A DNA stretch of 64,000 nt, from assembly GCA_947501445.1 (NCBI GenBank), contig CANMVS010000025.1, positions 1 to 64,000 of the forward strand, read 5' to 3'. Positions 61,692 through 64,000 of the stretch are shown here, piece after piece. Below the pieces are notes generated by a model that searched no databases, was not told the origin of the DNA, and worked only from the letters and a program-made list of their open reading frames with translations. The position numbers were made by a program, and so were the translations under genes. Position 1 is the stretch's first letter, and each line of letters starts with the position of its first letter. Source of the stretch: an uncultured Rhizobiaceae group bacterium (GTDB lineage: Bacteria; Pseudomonadota; Alphaproteobacteria; Rhizobiales; Rhizobiaceae).

Positions 61692-62189
61692 TTAATCTGA
61701 GTGACGCATATGCTGTTTCATGAAGGCACAACCACGAGTTTCGATTGACCCGTCGTCATCCGCCATAACCTGCATATTCAGTTGTGCTATTGTCACGCTG
61801 CGCAATTCATTTCTGTAGGCGCGTTCCGCCTGCAGCATGGCTGCATTGATCTGGCAGGGTGCTGCAAAATATTTCGCCGCCAGCGGGTTTGGGCCATTTT
61901 GGCGGATCTCCCTGCAGCGAAATGCCGGTTCCGGTCCCTCCACGGCAAGTACGATATCGAGCAGTGAGATATTGTCTGCTGACTGGGCGAGGCGATAACC
62001 TCCCTGCGGACCCGGTACCGAGTGAATGATGCCCGCTCTTGACAGGGATTGAAGGTGTTTGAGCAGGTAGCTCGTCGACACGCCATGATACTGTGCCAAA
62101 GCGGCTGCCGATAACAGTCCGGCTTCGGGCAGTGCCGATAACATTGCTACCGCGTGGATCGCCTGTTCCACACCATCTCCAAGTTTCAT
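61692..62189 (-). CDS. Rrf2-family transcriptional regulator
   Basis: A 165-residue winged helix regulator: GVEQAIHAVAMLSAL, QYHGVSTSYLLKHLQSLSRA and the wing GPQGGYRLAQSADNISLLDI. Cysteines in the effector region (FRCREIRQNG, APCQINAAML, GCAFMKQ) are fewer and differently spaced than in IscR, so an Fe-S cluster is possible but not assured. GGAG is seven bases before the ATG. Cotranscribed with the AhpD-like gene. Confidence 0.92.
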   Translation of the reverse strand: MKLGDGVEQAIHAVAMLSALPEAGLLSAAALAQYHGVSTSYLLKHLQSLSRAGIIHSVPGPQGGYRLAQSADNISLLDIVLAVEGPEPAFRCREIRQNGPNPLAAKYFAAPCQINAAMLQAERAYRNELRSVTIAQLNMQVMADDDGSIETRGCAFMKQHMRHSD

Positions 62190-62206
62190 TATCTGCTCCA
62201 TTCGAA

Positions 62207-62229
62207 TCGTAGATAAAAATTATCCACGA
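62207..62229. promoter_or_regulatory. palindrome upstream of Rrf2-ahpD-like operon
   Basis: TCGTAGATAA (62207-62216) and TTATCCACGA (62220-62229) are inverted copies with one mismatch and a 3-base spacer, 18 bases before the regulator start. It is a probable Rrf2 operator. Confidence 0.5.
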
Positions 62230-62323
62230 ATAGAATAGAAGTCAAGCTGCCTTGTTTGCTGGCCATGTTCAGCCAGTCCTTCAGGAAACAATATTGTATG
62301 ATTTGATGGAATGAATGCGGCGT

Positions 62324-62773
62324 CTAAAAGTCAAAATATCCGGCCGCGCGGCCCGCGTGATGAGCTGCGTCCGACAGTCTTGTTTCCTGAATATGCAGCC
62401 ATTTGAAGGGCTGCTGTCTTGACAGAAGTGCTGTTGTAAACCGCCCGTTTTCGCCACTTTCTGATGCGGTCGAGCCGCTTTGCCACTCGGTATATGTAAC
62501 GAGTAAATGCTCGGGCATGCGGTGTTTGATTTCAACGTCACAAATCCGGATGCGGAAATCACTGTTTATGCCATGCGCTTTTTGAAAAGCCACCGTCAGG
62601 TCCGCCAGGCCAATGGCATTGCCATCGGGTGGCATCATCAGCAATTCGGCGTGAAGGTGAGAAAGAAAACGGGCCTCCAGACTTTCCCTTGCCGCCACCC
62701 CGGCGTACCAGTCGACAAAAAAAGCGTGGAGCTCCTCGATTTCAATACGAACCTCGTTCAATAGATTATCCAT
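62324..62773 (-). CDS. DUF4440/SnoaL-like protein
   Basis: A 149-residue protein with an NTF2-like layout: N-terminal helix (MDNLLNEVRIEIEELHAFFV), middle strands (DVEIKHRMPEHLLVTYTEWQ) and the closing LLSRQQPFKWLHIQETRLSD, which resembles the DUF4440 ending (R-x-x-WLH-x-HET). It is unrelated in detail to the two-domain SnoaL-like proteins at 3.7-15.2 kb. GGAG lies five bases before the ATG. Function unknown. Confidence 0.7.
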   Translation of the reverse strand: MDNLLNEVRIEIEELHAFFVDWYAGVAARESLEARFLSHLHAELLMMPPDGNAIGLADLTVAFQKAHGINSDFRIRICDVEIKHRMPEHLLVTYTEWQSGSTASESGENGRFTTALLSRQQPFKWLHIQETRLSDAAHHAGRAAGYFDF

Positions 62774-62938
62774 GGTTGCTCCATTGTTTATTCAGATTGT
62801 CTTGTCGCCAGACCGCAAATGAGCCTGGCATTGAGGGCCCATAACAGGGTCAATGTCCCGAAACCTTTTTGCCAACAGTAACCGGACAGAGCCCTGATGC
62901 CAGCGTTACACGCCTAATTCACATCATTATTGTCCATA

Positions 62939-63241
62939 TCAAGCATCATTTTTCAGGGGCCATCCTTGTGTCGCCGGTAACTGAGAGCCAGCCAGCCGGC
63001 CGGCGCCTCCACCGGTATCACCTGTGACCTTGTCAGTCATTTCAACATCAAAATGGCTGATAACCTGTGCAAAATCGCCCCGGACATTGATGTGTTCAAT
63101 GTCAAAGCCGGATTTGAAAGTCGCGGCCGCAATTGGCGGACCGTATTTGTCTGCAATGGCCTGTATGTCTTTGATGGAAGGGCTGGCAATGGCACAAAGG
63201 ACAGAATTGACCGCGACATTTGACCTGCTCAAAACGGCCAT
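62939..63241 (-). pseudogene. possible decayed SnoaL/DUF4440-like gene
   Basis: A 100-residue open frame. The middle resembles an NTF2-like core (IKDIQAIADKYGPPIAAATF; HINVRGDFAQVISHFDVEMT), but the N-terminal helix and the closing strands are missing, and the reading frame continues protein-like for some codons upstream of the ATG (...RRIYEPN). A remnant of a small SnoaL-like gene is the likeliest reading; a short functional protein cannot be excluded. Confidence 0.35.
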
Positions 63242-63397
63242 ATTTGGTTCGTAGATGCGCCGGGTATTTGATCATTCGTGATCAGAATTTGTTTGCGGGA
63301 AATCATCAAACCATATGGAATGTCCCTGCTTCGGAAGGAATTTTTCTGTGATCGATCGCCGGGCAATCTGTTCAGGGTCTAATAACAGGGGTTAGTG

Positions 63398-64000
63398 ATG
63401 GCAAAATGTAATATTTGCGGTGGCAATGCCTTTCGCCCCGGACCTTCAGGCAGGATGACAAAAAACGGTCAGGCGCCGCGCTGCGTTGGATGCACCTCAC
63501 TTGAACGCCACCGTATTATTCGTCAGGTCTATGATGCGTTGCCCGATACTTTGCTGGGCGATAGTGCAGCATTGCAGTTTTCCAGAGACATCGCCGCACC
63601 ACGGGAGCGGTTTGGTTCCTTCGAAATTTCTGTATTCGAGGAGGAAAACAGCCTTGATCTGTGCCGTATCGACCGTCCCGATGACAGCTATGACTGGATC
63701 GTTGCCAATCATGTTCTTGAACATGTTGAGGATGATTTTGCCGCTATGGAGGAGTTGTTTCGCATTCTCAAACCGCAAGGCGTACTGCAGATTACCGTAC
63801 CGGTGACGGCATTTTGTGTCGAAACATTTGAGCTTGGGCGCGCGGCCCCGGAGAGCCATTATCATTGGCGTGGCTATGGCAGCGATCTGCCGCTTCGATT
63901 CTCTCAACAGTTGAAAGACCGCTTTGGCCTCTCGGTGATCGGCACGGACAAAATGACGGACCGGTGGGATGTGGTCTATGCCTTTACCCCAAGTCACACG
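63398..64000 (+). CDS. class I SAM methyltransferase with N-terminal zinc motif (partial, runs off the window)
   Basis: From ATG at 63398 the frame is open to the window edge (201 codons), so the C-terminus is missing. It begins MAKCNICGGNAFRPGPSGRM and then CVGCTSLERHR, giving a CxxC...CxxC zinc knuckle. The methyltransferase part has RPDDSYDWIVANHVLEHVED and ELFRILKPQGVLQITVPV, typical of type 11/12 methyltransferases, then HYHWRGYGSDLPLRF. The zinc-knuckle plus methyltransferase layout occurs in polysaccharide or O-methyltransferase clusters; the substrate is unknown. Confidence 0.85.
   Translation, partial: MAKCNICGGNAFRPGPSGRMTKNGQAPRCVGCTSLERHRIIRQVYDALPDTLLGDSAALQFSRDIAAPRERFGSFEISVFEEENSLDLCRIDRPDDSYDWIVANHVLEHVEDDFAAMEELFRILKPQGVLQITVPVTAFCVETFELGRAAPESHYHWRGYGSDLPLRFSQQLKDRFGLSVIGTDKMTDRWDVVYAFTPSHT

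Noticed and set aside
63024-63254. 76-codon plus-strand ORF
   Set aside because: Antisense to the possible SnoaL-like remnant; no start signal and no family similarity.
1-64000. CRISPR array, tRNA/rRNA genes, insertion sequences, prophage or integron
   Set aside because: I looked for regularly spaced direct repeats, tRNA-like CCA/T-loop segments, transposase or integrase motifs and found none I could support.

Overview
The window looks like chromosome of a heterotrophic alphaproteobacterium, probably Hyphomicrobiales (Rhizobiales) or a close relative. Housekeeping anchors are few: der GTPase, rsgA, an NnrU-family protein, a SleB-type cell wall hydrolase and a BacA/SbmA peptide transporter. 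The rest is accessory catabolism, small transcription regulators and acetyltransferases. I saw no tRNA, rRNA, CRISPR array, transposase or phage gene. The genus-level reading is inference from gene content, not from a marker gene.

1-15.2 kb: a catabolic island. On the minus strand, from about 14.07 kb down to 93, an apparently single long unit encodes a CUT1-type sugar ABC importer (ATPase, binding protein, two permeases), four SnoaL/NTF2-like proteins, an HpsN-clade histidinol-dehydrogenase homologue, a LacI regulator, a bicupin, a stand-alone MetE-type zinc methyltransferase domain, an alpha/beta hydrolase and an RraA-type aldolase. Many genes overlap by ATGA or GTGA. A fifth SnoaL-like protein is divergent at 14.2 kb, and the shared promoter region carries two LacI-type operator-like sequences. 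I recognise no described pathway with this gene set; it is my main candidate for an undescribed system.

15.3-30.9 kb: a small secreted basic protein, then a second catabolic block on the minus strand (DMT exporter, 3-hydroxyisobutyrate-dehydrogenase-like enzyme, two PhyH-type Fe(II)/2-oxoglutarate dioxygenases, complete TRAP transporter) with a divergent FadR-type GntR regulator. A plus-strand xanthine-dehydrogenase-type molybdenum hydroxylase operon with a MoaD/ThiS-like protein follows, then a periplasmic rhodanese and a ThDP-dependent acetolactate-synthase-like enzyme.

31.0-38.8 kb: a 933-residue fusion of a catalase-related haem domain to a fatty-acid alpha-dioxygenase-type peroxidase domain, followed by a divergent nitroreductase-like protein. 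Then come a MarR-GNAT fusion, a DMT transporter, an AAC(3)-I-like aminoglycoside acetyltransferase homologue, another GNAT protein, and a gene-poor, A/T-richer stretch with one very short signal-peptide ORF.

38.8-64 kb: an orphan 710-residue membrane protein with a perfect CRP-type box upstream, rsgA, an OmpA-like protein, a Cys-rich secreted protein, several regulator/effector pairs (Rrf2 with a thioredoxin-reductase-like enzyme, GlxA-type AraC with an MFS transporter, Lrp with a cupin, ArsR with SRPBCC and DUF899 proteins, Rrf2 with an AhpD-like enzyme), sbmA, an adenylate/guanylate cyclase, a polysaccharide deacetylase, a DksA-type zinc finger protein, the TPR-der pair, a SleB-type hydrolase, and a methyltransferase cut by the right edge.
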